Shown here: piece by piece, positions 21,833 to 30,097 of the stretch
Position numbering within the stretch: the first letter of the stretch is position 1
Layout: the number at the start of each line of letters is the position of its first letter
DNA from: Sphingobium sp. 66-54
Lineage (GTDB): Bacteria; Pseudomonadota; Alphaproteobacteria; Sphingomonadales; Sphingomonadaceae
Reading direction: 5' to 3'
DNA length: 34,576 nucleotides
Assembly (NCBI GenBank): GCA_001899715.1
Contig: MKWI01000032.1
Coordinates: 1 to 34,576, forward strand
The notes under the pieces: model-generated
The model's input: only the letters and a program-made list of their open reading frames with translations
Databases searched by the model: none
Told to the model about the DNA's origin: nothing
Position numbers and translations under genes: made by a program

Positions 21833-21898
21833 ACATCAAAACTCAGTTGGCGACGAAATCAACGCCAAAGAACAGGTGACTAGGTAGGATTTTGATGT
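21833..21898. promoter_or_regulatory. Nested inverted repeats between divergent genes
   Basis: ACATCAAAA (21833-21841) and TTTTGATGT (21890-21898) enclose TTGGCG (21847-21852) and CGCCAA (21863-21868). Two independent perfect repeats in one divergent gap suggest operator sites for one or two regulators, possibly the lysogeny control region, as no other candidate is seen near the integrase. Confidence 0.4.
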
Positions 21899-21930
21899 CT
21901 TGATCTTCTGGCATGGCAACGGAGATGACC

Positions 21931-22107
21931 ATGCTGATCGACCTCAACGCTCTCGCAGATTTTGTAGAAACCACGCTGGACTACTCGCCCGAATATGAGG
22001 ACGATGCGTTCGCTTTCGACTTTGAAGGGGCGCGCATCTACTGCGAGCGCAAGCGCCATTGCTTCGACCTGTATGTGGGGAAGGATTGCTTACAGCTTCC
22101 CCGCTGA
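21931..22107 (+). CDS. 58-residue protein of unknown function
   Basis: I chose ATG at 21931 because GGAG lies exactly six bases before it; two upstream ATGs have no usable spacing. The protein is acidic in its first half (ADFVETTLDYSPEYEDDAF) and then basic with two cysteines (RIYCERKRHC) and a final DLYVGKDCLQLPR. It is divergent from DUF2958 and ends at a strong hairpin. No family recognised. Confidence 0.6.
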   Translation: MLIDLNALADFVETTLDYSPEYEDDAFAFDFEGARIYCERKRHCFDLYVGKDCLQLPR

Positions 22108-22131
22108 TCCCCAGAGAAGCCCAGATAGAAC

Positions 22132-22165
22132 GAAAGCGCTCCCGCACTAGTCGTGGAGCGCTTTC
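22132..22165. terminator. Bidirectional hairpin terminator
   Basis: GAAAGCGCTCC (22132-22142) and GGAGCGCTTTC (22155-22165) form a perfect 11-bp stem with a 12-base loop, followed by TTTG on the plus strand. It serves the rightward small gene and the leftward integrase, which ends at 22192. Confidence 0.8.
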
Positions 22166-22174
22166 TTTGTGACA

Positions 22175-22197
22175 GGCCCTCTGAGGGCGTTCTAGGG
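22175..22197 (+). repeat. GGCCCT...CTAGGG element, copy 2
   Basis: This stretch matches 15574-15596 at 20 of 23 positions and contains the integrase stop codon on the other strand. It follows a terminator, as copy 1 precedes one. Confidence 0.45.
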
Positions 22198-23964
22198 CAC
22201 CTCAGCATATTCGTATTCCGCATCGGGAAAGTCAGGGTGCCAGTCGATCTCGCCGTTCGGTCCGTGGATCGTCTGGTTGATGTAGGCGTTGAACACCTCT
22301 TCGCCCTGATTGTCGAAAATGACGCGAAGGGCATTGCCAAACTCAACGAGCGTCAACCGATCATCATAGCTGTTCATGCGGGTGATAACGCGGCCTAGGC
22401 TTTGCTTAACTCGGACACGGGAAGCGGCGCGTTCCTCTTCGTCGTCGCTCTCGATGGCTTCGAGCAGGGCCGATAAGCGCCCTTCATATTCCTCAAGCGA
22501 TGTTGCGTCACCGTGGCCAGCAAGACCACGCTCTAACTCGCGAACAGCCGCTTGGTCGTCCCGCAACTCAGCCTCTAGCTGTAGCATGAGCCGTTCGGTG
22601 GCCGGTGATCCTGACTTGCTGAAACTCCCGACCAGATTATCAACCTGTCGCTGTTTCTCTTCGATGAAGCGCTGGCGTTCCGCGATGTCGATGCGGAGGC
22701 TTTCTTGCCTGCCATCGGCGGCAACGTCGTGGTGGACGACGACGAACTTCAACGCAACGCTGAGGACGGCATGTTCAAGCGCCTCATACCGAACCCAATT
22801 GCGGTTCTCACACCGAAGGCTCTGGTTGTCCTCGTCCCATACCTTGTTCAGCGCGTTGTGGCACTTGAGGTAGCTGAACGTCTTCCCGGCCGGATAGTAG
22901 CCATTGGCGTGCTTCCGCTTCTGGCCTTTGCGAACCGTTACCTCCTGCTTCATGCGACCGCCGCAATGGCCGCACTTCGCAATGCCGCTGAACAGGTTGT
23001 TATGGGTAATCTGCCACGCGCCACTAGTGTTCTTGCGACCCTGACGAGCAGCTTGAGCCTTAACGAACATCGCAGCGTCAATCGCTTGGGGATAGTGGTT
23101 TAGGACCGCGATACCCTTGCTGCTCTCCTTAGCACCACGAGGGCGGTTCATGGGATGCCATTCGCCCATCACGGCCCGGTTCAAAACCAGCTTGGTCAGG
23201 TAGCCGACTGTCCAACCATTGTTGCTTTGCTGGCCGAGATGGTTCCAAACTGGCTCTCCCCGCTCGTTCAGCTTCTTCGCGATGGCCGGGGTGCCGTAGC
23301 CATCAATGGTCAGCTGAAATATCTCGCGCAGGATTTGGGCGCGTTCCTCGTTTAGCGTCATGCGATAGAGCGGACGTTCTGACCGCTTGCTGATCCGCTT
23401 GATGTCGATCCACGCAGGAACCGTTGCTGTCCGGCTTAGGTGCTGGCCCTCAGCGGCAAATTCCTGCGCTTCTGCGACCCGCTTGTTCTGAGCCGCTTTC
23501 AACCGCCGGCTTTTGTTCTCGCTCTCTTCCCGAGCAAGTTCAGCTGCCACTACCGCTTCAATTACTGCCCCAAGGGTGACGCGCTCGTAGGCATGGTAGA
23601 TACGTCTACCGCTGGCGACGGCGACCGTAACACCTGCCTCCGTCATCTTCTTCACGAAGGGCAGAACCTCGTCGTGCCCTTGTCGGCTGATGCGGTCGAT
23701 GTGTTCGACCACAAGAACATGGCCCCCGCGATACATGCCTGCGGCCGCCTGCTGCTCAAACTGGTAGAGCAACCCACCGGGAGCGCGGTTGGCGCCGCTG
23801 AAGGCCGATAAGCCCTCATCAATAAGAACGCGGTCGTCCGAAAACTCCCAACCGTCCTTGTCCGCGATGAACTCGCGACAGAGTTTTAACTGGCGGGTCT
23901 TACTACTGCCCTGAGCCTGTTCCTGATTAGAGAAGCGCGCATAAATCGTTACGGGTAAGGTCAT
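22192..23964 (-). CDS. Large serine recombinase (phage integrase)
   Basis: The 590-residue enzyme catalyses integration and excision at the attachment site in comEC. The N-terminal resolvase domain has R10 and catalytic S12 (YARFSNQEQ), then D90-R91 and R94 (EHIDRISRQ). A recombinase domain follows (DGYGTPAIAKKLNERG), then a zinc-ribbon with C331, C334, C368 and C385, and from about 410 a coiled-coil motif rich in E and R. This domain order is that of phiC31/A118-type integrases, which need a separate directionality factor for excision; I see no obvious one here. The start lies about 45 bases from the host junction. Confidence 0.95.
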   Translation of the reverse strand: MTLPVTIYARFSNQEQAQGSSKTRQLKLCREFIADKDGWEFSDDRVLIDEGLSAFSGANRAPGGLLYQFEQQAAAGMYRGGHVLVVEHIDRISRQGHDEVLPFVKKMTEAGVTVAVASGRRIYHAYERVTLGAVIEAVVAAELAREESENKSRRLKAAQNKRVAEAQEFAAEGQHLSRTATVPAWIDIKRISKRSERPLYRMTLNEERAQILREIFQLTIDGYGTPAIAKKLNERGEPVWNHLGQQSNNGWTVGYLTKLVLNRAVMGEWHPMNRPRGAKESSKGIAVLNHYPQAIDAAMFVKAQAARQGRKNTSGAWQITHNNLFSGIAKCGHCGGRMKQEVTVRKGQKRKHANGYYPAGKTFSYLKCHNALNKVWDEDNQSLRCENRNWVRYEALEHAVLSVALKFVVVHHDVAADGRQESLRIDIAERQRFIEEKQRQVDNLVGSFSKSGSPATERLMLQLEAELRDDQAAVRELERGLAGHGDATSLEEYEGRLSALLEAIESDDEEERAASRVRVKQSLGRVITRMNSYDDRLTLVEFGNALRVIFDNQGEEVFNAYINQTIHGPNGEIDWHPDFPDAEYEYAEVP

Positions 23965-24025
23965 GTCCCCTCATCACCCCGAAGGGCTAAAAATGTCCTA
24001 AGTCCTATAACAGTATGACCGGCGC
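23965..24025. other. Prophage right attachment junction
   Basis: The integrase start is at 23964 and an in-frame stop (TAA 23988-23990) lies before the comEC frame, which is open and family-like from ATGACCGGCGCGCAG (24015) on. The crossover therefore lies between about 23,990 and 24,017. Exact attL/attR core bases cannot be set without the left end. Confidence 0.75.
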
Positions 24026-25214
24026 GCAGGTGCCGACCGTGCGCTCCTGCATCGCGGCGCTGCTGGTCATCGGCGGACTGGCGCTCGGGCGCGAGGCGAT
24101 CAGCCTGCGGCTGGTGGCGACCGGGGCGCTGGTGGTGATGCTGTTCTGGCCGGAGGCGGTGATCGGCCCCAGCTTCCAGATGAGCTTTGCGGCCGTCACC
24201 AGCATCATCGCGCTCTATGAATGGCCGCGCGCCCGCGCACTGTTCGAGCGGCGCGAGGAGGGGCGGGGGCAGCGGATGGTGCGGGCCGTGGGGGCACTGC
24301 TCGTCACGGGGCTGGCGGTGGAACTGGTGCTGGCGCCGATCGCTTTCGCCCATTTCCACCGCGCCGGGTTGCTCGGCGCGGTCGCCAACCTCGTCGCCAT
24401 CCCGCTCACCAGCTTCGTCGTCATGCCGGCGGAAGTCGTGGCGCTGCTGCTGGACATAGCAGGGCTCGGCGCGCCGGCCTGGTGGATCGTGGGCAAGGCG
24501 CTGGCGGTGCTGCTGGTGCTCGCCCACGCCATCGGCGGCCTGCCTTATGCCACCACGGCGGCTCCCACGACGAGCGGTGCGGTGTTTGCCGTCACCATGG
24601 GTGCGCTGCTCTGGATCATGCTCTGGCGCGGCCGTATCCGCTGGCTCGGCTTGCCGGTCGCGGCGCTGGGGCTTGCGCTCACCCTGCGCGCACCGGCGCC
24701 CGACCTGCTGGTGACGGCTGACGGGCGCCACGTTGCCTTGCGCACGGCCGATGGCGGCATGGCGCTGCTGCGCGAGCGGGCGGGGGACTATGTCCGCAGC
24801 ACGCTGGCGGAAGCGGCGGCGTTCGGCGGCGACTTCACCGCGCTTGCGGCGATGGAGACGGCGCACTGCTCGCGCGACCTGTGCATGGTGGCGCTCTCCG
24901 GCAGTGGCGGTGCGTCGGTCAACCTGCTGGTCACGCGCTCCAACCTGCTGGTGCCTTATCGGGCCTTCGTCGCTGCCTGCGCGTGGGCCGATCTTGTGAT
25001 CGCGGACCGCACCTTGCCCAGGGGCTGCACGCCGCGCTGGGCCAGGCTTGACCGCCCGACGCTCGCCGCGATGGGCGGGGCGCGGGTGATGATCGCCCAG
25101 CGCCGGATCATCGGTGGCCGCGACCCGCGCGATCGCCACCCGTGGATTGCGCGGCCAGTGTCACGGCAGTTGATGGAGGTGCCGGCGTTGAAATCGGCTG
25201 GGCGGGCGCGGTAG
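24015..25214 (+). pseudogene. comEC: 3' fragment of comEC (DNA-uptake channel), interrupted by the prophage
   Basis: The 399-codon remnant begins inside the competence domain at TGAQVPTVRSCIAALLV, a conserved block of ComEC/Rec2 in alphaproteobacteria, with PSFQMSFAAVTSI about 40 residues later. Hydrophobic helices continue to about residue 215. A C-terminal soluble region follows (DLLVTADGRHVALRTADGG, then ADLVIADRTLPRGC) that corresponds to the reduced metallo-beta-lactamase-like domain. The N-terminal OB-fold domain and first helices must lie beyond the left prophage end. ComEC moves single-stranded DNA across the inner membrane; split like this it cannot work until the phage excises. The ATG at 24015 has no ribosome binding site. 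Confidence 0.9.
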
Positions 25215-25884
25215 GTCGCTGCCACGCCTCGGCATTTGTCCGGGAAAAGGAAGCCCCCCGAATGCGTGTCGATCCGGATTTCAGACTCTCAATGTGAAAT
25301 GCGGCCTCAAAGGGCCAAAACCTATTGCCACGGAGCCGCTTTGGAACGTCAAGGCGCGGCCGATCTCATCCATGGCGGTGGGAGGCGGTGGCAAGCGGAT
25401 CTCGACCCGATAGGTCCGTTCGACGCCGCGCCGACCGCAAACCACGGTGTCCCCCGCCGCCGATGGCGGACAATCGGCCTGACTGAACGAGAGGTCGGCA
25501 CTGAGCGGTGGGGCCGTGTCGAGATTCAAGACGGAACGCCGCAGGAATATCTGGTTCGGTCATGAGCGGGCGGCCTATCGAGCATTGGCCGTGCCACCGT
25601 GCAAGGCTGCCATGCTACACGGCCTCCCGTTCCGTGTCATGATTTGCCCCGTACCGTGCGGGGCCAGGTCGCCACCGCGTGGGATTAGAACGCCACTGCG
25701 CGGGACTGCGACCGCCCGGATCGAGACTTCCCGATGAACCCTATCCTATGGGGCACCGATTACCTGCGGCGAATAATCGCTCCGAGGGCATCCGACGTGC
25801 GTCACCGCACAGGGCGCGCGACGAACGGCATTGCCTAATGGACGCCAGCCCTCTCCAACCGCGCGCGGCTCTTGTTGGGCCCGC
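25215..25884. other. 670-base host spacer with little coding evidence
   Basis: Between comEC and lexA I see no convincing gene. Several short frames exist on both strands as expected in GC-rich DNA. One minus-strand frame (25281-25529) has some protein-like features and is listed separately. No tRNA, repeat or clear hairpin stands out. Confidence 0.5.
25281..25529 (-). CDS. Possible small exported-type protein or remnant
   Basis: The 82-codon frame contains CPPSAAGDTVVCGRR followed by YRVEIRLPPPP, similar to a pattern common in small sphingomonad proteins of the form C...D-x-VVCG-R...YR. It starts with TTG, has no visible signal peptide or good ribosome binding site and no stop-to-stop conservation evidence. 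It may be a decayed gene or chance. Confidence 0.25.
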   Translation of the reverse strand: MNLDTAPPLSADLSFSQADCPPSAAGDTVVCGRRGVERTYRVEIRLPPPPTAMDEIGRALTFQSGSVAIGFGPLRPHFTLRV

Positions 25885-26586
25885 TCAGTTATAACGCCGC
25901 AGCAAGCCGGCGAGGCGGCCCTGGATGCGGACCTGGCCGGCATCATAGATTTGCGGCTGATAGTCGCGATTGGCCGGATCCAGCCGGATCTTGCGGCCCT
26001 CGTGGTGGAGATATTTGAGCGTCGCCTCGCTCTCGTCGATCAGCGCGACGACGATCTGCCCGTCGCGGGCCACGTCGGTGCGCTGGATCAGCGCGAAATC
26101 GCCGTCGAAGATGCCTGCCTCGACCATCGAGTCGCCCGAGACCTCCAGCGCATAATGGTCGCCGGCGCCGAGCAGCGCAGCGGGCACGGCGAGCATGGTC
26201 CGGTCCTCCAGCGCCTCGATGGGCAGGCCCGCTGCGATGCGGCCGTGCAGCGGGATTTCGACCACGTCATTGGCGGCGATGGGCGTCGCGCGTGCCGGCA
26301 CGGCGGCGGGCTTGCGCAGCAGCGGCGTCACCACGCCTTCGCCGACACCGGCGGACGTGGCTGGCACCATGCCCTCGGGCAGCTTGACGATTTCGAGTGC
26401 GCGGGCGCGGTTGGCGAGGCGGCGGATGAAGCCGCGCTCCTCAAGCGCGCTGATAAGGCGGTGGATGCCCGACTTCGACTTGAGGTCGAGCGCCTCCTTC
26501 ATCTCCTCGAAGCTCGGCGAGACTCCGCCCCGGTCGAGATGCTCCTTGATGTAGCGGAGCAATTGCTGTTGCTTGGCGGTCAGCAT
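25885..26586 (-). CDS. lexA: LexA repressor of the SOS response
   Basis: The 233-residue protein has the LexA winged-helix DNA-binding domain ([39 protein letters not shown]), a long linker and the S24 self-cleavage domain. The cleavage site is A119-G120, the catalytic Ser is S153 (GDSM) and the Lys is K191 (ATLKYL). ATG at 26586 is the family start; an upstream in-frame start is unlikely. An SOS box (26605-26619) 18 bases upstream indicates autoregulation. RecA-triggered LexA cleavage also often triggers prophage induction, so its closeness to the prophage is notable but probably incidental. Confidence 0.97.
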   Translation of the reverse strand: MLTAKQQQLLRYIKEHLDRGGVSPSFEEMKEALDLKSKSGIHRLISALEERGFIRRLANRARALEIVKLPEGMVPATSAGVGEGVVTPLLRKPAAVPARATPIAANDVVEIPLHGRIAAGLPIEALEDRTMLAVPAALLGAGDHYALEVSGDSMVEAGIFDGDFALIQRTDVARDGQIVVALIDESEATLKYLHHEGRKIRLDPANRDYQPQIYDAGQVRIQGRLAGLLRRYN

Positions 26587-26604
26587 GGTGATCCCCAACA
26601 ATTG

Positions 26605-26619
26605 GAACGGACGGGGAAC
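26605..26619 (-). promoter_or_regulatory. Alphaproteobacterial SOS box
   Basis: GTTCCCCGTCCGTTC on the minus strand is an exact GTTC-N7-GTTC LexA site, 18 bases before the lexA start. It lies in the gap shared with the divergent ogt gene. Confidence 0.9.
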
Positions 26620-26776
26620 GTTTAGGAAACGAATCGAGCCAAGTCAAGCGCGCAGGTCAAGCGAATGTGCCGAGTCGGGCGTGGTGGCGCAGCGGATCGG
26701 TTTGAACGCAAGCCGCGGGAAGCGAGCGGAGCGCAAAAGGCGCTATCCGGGAGCATCGGAAACAGGAGACGATTCC

Positions 26777-27298
26777 ATGACTCATTGGTGCAGCACCGTT
26801 CCCTCGCCGGTCGGCACGCTGACGCTCGTTGCGAGCGAGACGGCGCTGGTCGCCATCCTCTGGGAGAACGACGCGCCGGGGCGGGTGCGGCTGCCGGCGC
26901 CGGTCGAGCGGCCCGATCATCCGGTGCTTGCCGAGACGGCCCGGCAGCTTGCCGGCTATTTCGCGGGCGAGCGCCGGACGTTCGATCTGCCACTCGATTT
27001 CCGGGGGACGCCGTTCCAGAAGCGGGTGTGGGCGGCGCTGCTCGATATTCCGTTCGGCGAGACGCGCAGCTATGCGGAGATCGCCCGCGCGATCGGTGCT
27101 CCGGCTGCCTCCCGCGCAGTGGGTGCCGCCAACGGCCGCAATCCCATCTCCATTGTCGCGCCGTGCCATCGCGTCGTCGGCGCGAACGGTGCGCTGACCG
27201 GCTTTGCCGGCGGCCTTGAGGCCAAGCGCTATCTGCTGCGCCACGAGGAGGTAGCGTGGAGCCTGCCGCTGGAGGAGCCTCGGGCCGCAGTTGCTTGA
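26777..27298 (+). CDS. ogt: Methylated-DNA--protein-cysteine methyltransferase
   Basis: The 173-residue suicide enzyme removes methyl groups from O6-methylguanine onto its own Cys130 in the PCHRV motif (129-133). The RAVGAANGRNP helix carrying the arginine finger precedes it, and GFAGGLEAKRYLL follows, as in Ogt/AdaB proteins. ATG at 26777 with AGGAG upstream is preferred over an in-frame extension to 26573 that would cross the SOS box. It is divergent from lexA with a 190-base gap, forming a DNA-repair pair. Confidence 0.95.
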   Translation: MTHWCSTVPSPVGTLTLVASETALVAILWENDAPGRVRLPAPVERPDHPVLAETARQLAGYFAGERRTFDLPLDFRGTPFQKRVWAALLDIPFGETRSYAEIARAIGAPAASRAVGAANGRNPISIVAPCHRVVGANGALTGFAGGLEAKRYLLRHEEVAWSLPLEEPRAAVA

Positions 27299-27599
27299 TG
27301 CATCAGGCGGATCGCGGATCGGACCGGGTTTGATTTGGCGACGACGACTGGTCAGTCCTCCGGCTGCGTGGCGAGAGTGGATCGGCATTCAGCGGGAGGA
27401 GCGCGCCGCTGCGCCGATCTTCGTTACGCCCGAACGCGATCAACAGGACATGCTTGTGAACTGACGGCCCGCGTCCTTGCCGAAAACCTTCAAATGTCGA
27501 TCCGGCCATGCGGGGAAAGGAGGGAGAGTCCCCCACCGGTTTTGCTTGTGATCCGGCCGCGGATCATCCAAGCTCCGTGTCGCAGGGACTATCGCCGCC
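27299..27599. other. Host intergenic gap
   Basis: About 300 bases between ogt and the transporter gene. Frames here are short or continue out of frame into the next gene. I see no RNA gene or clear promoter. Confidence 0.5.
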
Positions 27600-28721
27600 A
27601 TGACCTCACCCTCTCCCAACGGCATGCGGGCCGAGGACGGTTTCTTCCTCGCGCTCATTATCGTCGTCTCCCTCGGCTTCGCGCTGGTGATCCGCCCGTT
27701 CTTCGCCGCGATCCTGTGGGCGGTGGTCGCGGGAATCGTGTTCGCGCCGCTCAACGGGGCGCTGCTCGCGCGGATGAAGGGCGGGCGCAACCGCGCCGCC
27801 TCGCTCACGCTGCTGCTCATCGTGCTGCTGGTGATCGTGCCGACGATCATCCTCGCCATCGCGCTCATCCAGGAGGCGACGCTGTTCTACGGCCGCATCC
27901 AGTCGGGCGAGATCGACTTCGCGCGCATCTTCGAGCAGTTCCGCGCCAGCCTGCCGGGCTGGGCCACCGCGCTGCTCGACCGCATCGGCCTCACCAACCT
28001 CGATGCCGTGCAGAGGATGCTGGACGGCAGCTTTCGCGCCAGTTTCCGCACGCTGGCGGGGCAGGCCTTGCAGATCGGTCAGGGGGCATTCAGTTTCCTC
28101 GTGGCACTGGGGGTCATGCTTTATCTCACCTACTTCCTGCTGCGGGATGGGGAGAGCCTCGCCCGGCGCGTAAGCCAGGTGGCGCCGCTGCGCACGCAGG
28201 CGCGGCAGGCGCTGGTGGGCCAGTTCGTGGTGGTGGTGCGTGCGACGATCAAGGGCAGCATCGTCGTGGCGGTGGTGCAGGGGCTGATCGGCGGGCTGGT
28301 CTTCTGGGGGCTGGGCATCTCGGGCGCGCTGCTCTGGGGCGTGCTGATGGGCTTCTTCTCGCTGCTCCCGGCCATCGGCACCGGGCTGGTGTGGGTGCCG
28401 GTGGCGCTCTACCTGATCGCGACCGGGGCGTTCATGAAGGCCGCGATCCTCATCTTCTGCGGGCTGTTCATCATCGGCATGGTGGATAATGTGCTGCGGC
28501 CGATCCTCGTCGGGCGGGATGCGCGGTTGCCGGACTATGTGGTGCTCATCTCGACGCTGGGCGGCATCGAGCTGTTCGGGTTCAGCGGCCTGATCCTCGG
28601 CCCGATCATCGCCGCGCTGTTCATCTCGGTATGGAACATCGGCAGCATGATGCGCGTTTCTGCGCCGGATGACGGCGATGGCAGTGCCACGCTGTCGCCA
28701 CAGCAAGGCCACATTACGTAG
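27600..28721 (+). CDS. AI-2E family transporter (PerM/YdiK-like)
   Basis: The 373-residue inner-membrane protein has the AI-2E exporter pattern: paired N-terminal helices (GFFLALIIVVSLGFALVIRPFFAAILWAV), a soluble insert with heptad-like residues (about 95-155), then a helix bundle with MLYLTYFLLRDGE, GALLWGVLMGFFSLLPAIG and the final SGLILGPIIAALFISVW. Substrates are uncertain in most species despite the family name. The ATG at 27600 has only a weak ribosome binding site. Downstream genes lie 15 bases away on the same strand and may be cotranscribed. Confidence 0.9.
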   Translation: MTSPSPNGMRAEDGFFLALIIVVSLGFALVIRPFFAAILWAVVAGIVFAPLNGALLARMKGGRNRAASLTLLLIVLLVIVPTIILAIALIQEATLFYGRIQSGEIDFARIFEQFRASLPGWATALLDRIGLTNLDAVQRMLDGSFRASFRTLAGQALQIGQGAFSFLVALGVMLYLTYFLLRDGESLARRVSQVAPLRTQARQALVGQFVVVVRATIKGSIVVAVVQGLIGGLVFWGLGISGALLWGVLMGFFSLLPAIGTGLVWVPVALYLIATGAFMKAAILIFCGLFIIGMVDNVLRPILVGRDARLPDYVVLISTLGGIELFGFSGLILGPIIAALFISVWNIGSMMRVSAPDDGDGSATLSPQQGHIT

Positions 28722-28736
28722 CCAGGGAGATGTGTC

Positions 28737-29300
28737 ATGACCTCTGCCGAGCCCTCCACCCCCTTTGCGGCGCGCCCCGGCACCGGCTGGCGCTGGATAC
28801 TGGCCTATGGCGTCCTCGTCGTCGTCATCGGTTTTCTGGCGCTGCTGAACCCGCTGGCGACGGGGCTGGCGACCGGCCTGTTCCTGGCGGCGGTGCTGAT
28901 CGTCTATGGCGTCGCCGCGCTGATCTCCGCCGTGTCCTCGCTCGCGCAGCGCGGCCGGTGGGTCGAGCTTGTGCTGGGGCTGCTTGCACTGGCGGCGGGC
29001 ATCCTCATCGCCTTTGCGCCCTATCTCGGCGCGTTGTCGCTGGTGTGGGCGACGGGCTTCTGGCTGTTCGTCTCCGGCGTGGTGCAGATCGGCTGCGCGA
29101 TCCGCGTCAAGGCAGACCGGGGGTGGCGGCTGCTGCTTGGGATCGTCGATCTGCTGCTCGGCCTCATCCTGCTGTTCGCGGGGCCGCTGCCGGGCCTCGC
29201 CATTCTGGCGCTGATGGTCGGCATCAGCTTTCTGTTCAGGGGGGCCTTTCTCATCACGCTGGCGCTCGGTATTCGCCGAATCCTCCGGGAGGGGACATGA
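28737..29300 (+). CDS. HdeD family membrane protein (DUF308)
   Basis: The 187-residue protein has six hydrophobic helices in three pairs (ILAYGVLVVVIGFLALLNP, LFLAAVLIVYGVAALISAV, ELVLGLLALAAGILIAFAP and so on) with the repeated pattern of HdeD-like proteins, linked to acid resistance in Escherichia coli. GGGAG precedes ATG 28737. It ends overlapping the next gene by ATGA, which suggests an operon with the transporter before it and the DUF2147 gene after it. Confidence 0.85.
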   Translation: MTSAEPSTPFAARPGTGWRWILAYGVLVVVIGFLALLNPLATGLATGLFLAAVLIVYGVAALISAVSSLAQRGRWVELVLGLLALAAGILIAFAPYLGALSLVWATGFWLFVSGVVQIGCAIRVKADRGWRLLLGIVDLLLGLILLFAGPLPGLAILALMVGISFLFRGAFLITLALGIRRILREGT

Positions 29301-29701
29301 TCGTTCGATTTCTGATGGCTTTTGCTGTGCTTGCCCTCGGGACGTCCGCGGCATCCGCGGCGGACAGTCCATACGGCACATGGCGTAATCCCAAGAATAG
29401 CCTGCATGTCCGGGTTGCGCCATGCCGCGACCGGCTGTGCGGCACCGTCGTCTGGGCCAGCGAGAAGGCCAAGCGGGACGCGGCCGAAGGAATGGACGAG
29501 CCGCTGATCGGTTCGATGATCTTCAGGGACCTCACGCGCGACAAGCAAGGTGTCTGGCGCGGCCGGGTCTTCCTGCCCAACAAGGGCCGGACCTTCTCCG
29601 GTTCGCTCGACATGGTCGACCGCAACACTATGGAGGCCAAGGGCTGCGTATTCGGCGGGCTGTTCTGCAAGGCGCAGCTCTGGACCCGGCTCTCCGATTG
29701 A
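29297..29701 (+). CDS. DUF2147 family secreted protein
   Basis: The 134-residue protein has a signal peptide (MIVRFLMAFAVLALGTSAASAA) and the DUF2147 pattern: GTWRNPKNSLHVRVAPC, CGTVVWA, then GRVFLPNKGRTFSGSLDM and a terminal CVFGGLFCKAQLWTR. It should lie in the periplasm. The family is frequent in proteobacteria and has no firm function. It is read in the frame overlapping the HdeD-like stop by four bases. Confidence 0.85.
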   Translation: MIVRFLMAFAVLALGTSAASAADSPYGTWRNPKNSLHVRVAPCRDRLCGTVVWASEKAKRDAAEGMDEPLIGSMIFRDLTRDKQGVWRGRVFLPNKGRTFSGSLDMVDRNTMEAKGCVFGGLFCKAQLWTRLSD

Positions 29702-29735
29702 GGTTCGCCGGCTGAGAGCGCTGGCTCTTTCATGT

Positions 29736-29809
29736 GCTCCTGCGCAGGCAGGATCCCAAGGCCGATAGGGACCTGCGGCTGGGCCCTGGGCTCCTGCCTG
29801 CGCAGGAGC
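29736..29809. repeat. Sphingomonad-type palindromic intergenic repeat
   Basis: GCTCCTGCGCAGGCAGGA (from 29736) and its near-complement ending at 29809 form an 18-bp perfect stem, extended by a CCCA/TGGG match after one mismatch, around a loop of about 23 bases. Variants of GCTCCTGC...GCAGGAGC are abundant in sphingomonad genomes. It separates convergent genes and may act as a bidirectional terminator. Confidence 0.75.
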
Positions 29810-29828
29810 CCCGTCAATTTCATATGAG

Positions 29829-30092
29829 TTAGCGCGCGGCGCCGGGGCCCTGGATCTGCGCCGCCAGCCAGCCGGCGATAACGCAGCTCCCCAGCCAGAC
29901 GAGGAACGCGGCGCTGTCTCCGCCAAGTGCGAGGATGAGGCCGGGCGCCAGCATTCCGGCTACGAGCAACCGCCGCCGCCCCGCGCTGTCGGCGCCGCCG
30001 CGCTGGCCGGTGGTGCGCCGCCGCTTGGGGTCGCCGCGCCAGAGCAGCAGGATCATGGCGAGGGAAAAGAGGATCGCGGCGGCAGCGAGCAT
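29829..30092 (-). CDS. Small membrane protein of an iron-uptake operon
   Basis: The 87-residue protein has an N-terminal membrane helix (AAILFSLAMILLLW), a basic loop (DPKRRRTTGQRGG) and two further hydrophobic segments (LLVAGMLAPGLILALGG, FLVWLGSCVIAGWLAAQ). ATG at 30092 is five bases after the PepSY protein stop. It is the third gene of the leftward operon. Similar small membrane proteins often accompany PepSY genes next to TonB-dependent siderophore receptors; I cannot name a family with certainty. Confidence 0.75.
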   Translation of the reverse strand: MLAAAAILFSLAMILLLWRGDPKRRRTTGQRGGADSAGRRRLLVAGMLAPGLILALGGDSAAFLVWLGSCVIAGWLAAQIQGPGAAR

Positions 30093-30097
30093 GGCGG

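Larger units (their letters stand above)
1..24010. mobile_element. Siphovirus prophage (right-hand part) integrated in comEC
   Basis: The block from the left edge to about 24,010 carries a complete set of HK97-like head and lambda-like tail genes, then accessory genes, and ends with a large serine integrase facing inward at the right border. Beyond it the DNA becomes GC-rich and the reading frame of comEC starts without its N-terminal half. CTAG is frequent inside the block and I saw none to its right. The left attachment site and any lysis, replication and tail-fibre genes lie outside the window. Intact structural frames suggest a functional phage rather than a relic, but this is inferred. 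Confidence 0.95.

Noticed and set aside
23961..25139. 392-residue minus-strand frame opposite comEC
   Set aside because: Its product is low-complexity R/H/Q/G-rich and mirrors the comEC codons; a typical antisense shadow in GC-rich DNA.
27335..28489. 384-residue plus-strand frame overlapping the AI-2E transporter
   Set aside because: It is a shifted frame of the same DNA; the transporter frame has clear membrane helices and family motifs.
27606..29423. 605-residue minus-strand frame
   Set aside because: Composition is dominated by R, Q, D and E and it runs opposite three well-supported genes; an antisense shadow.
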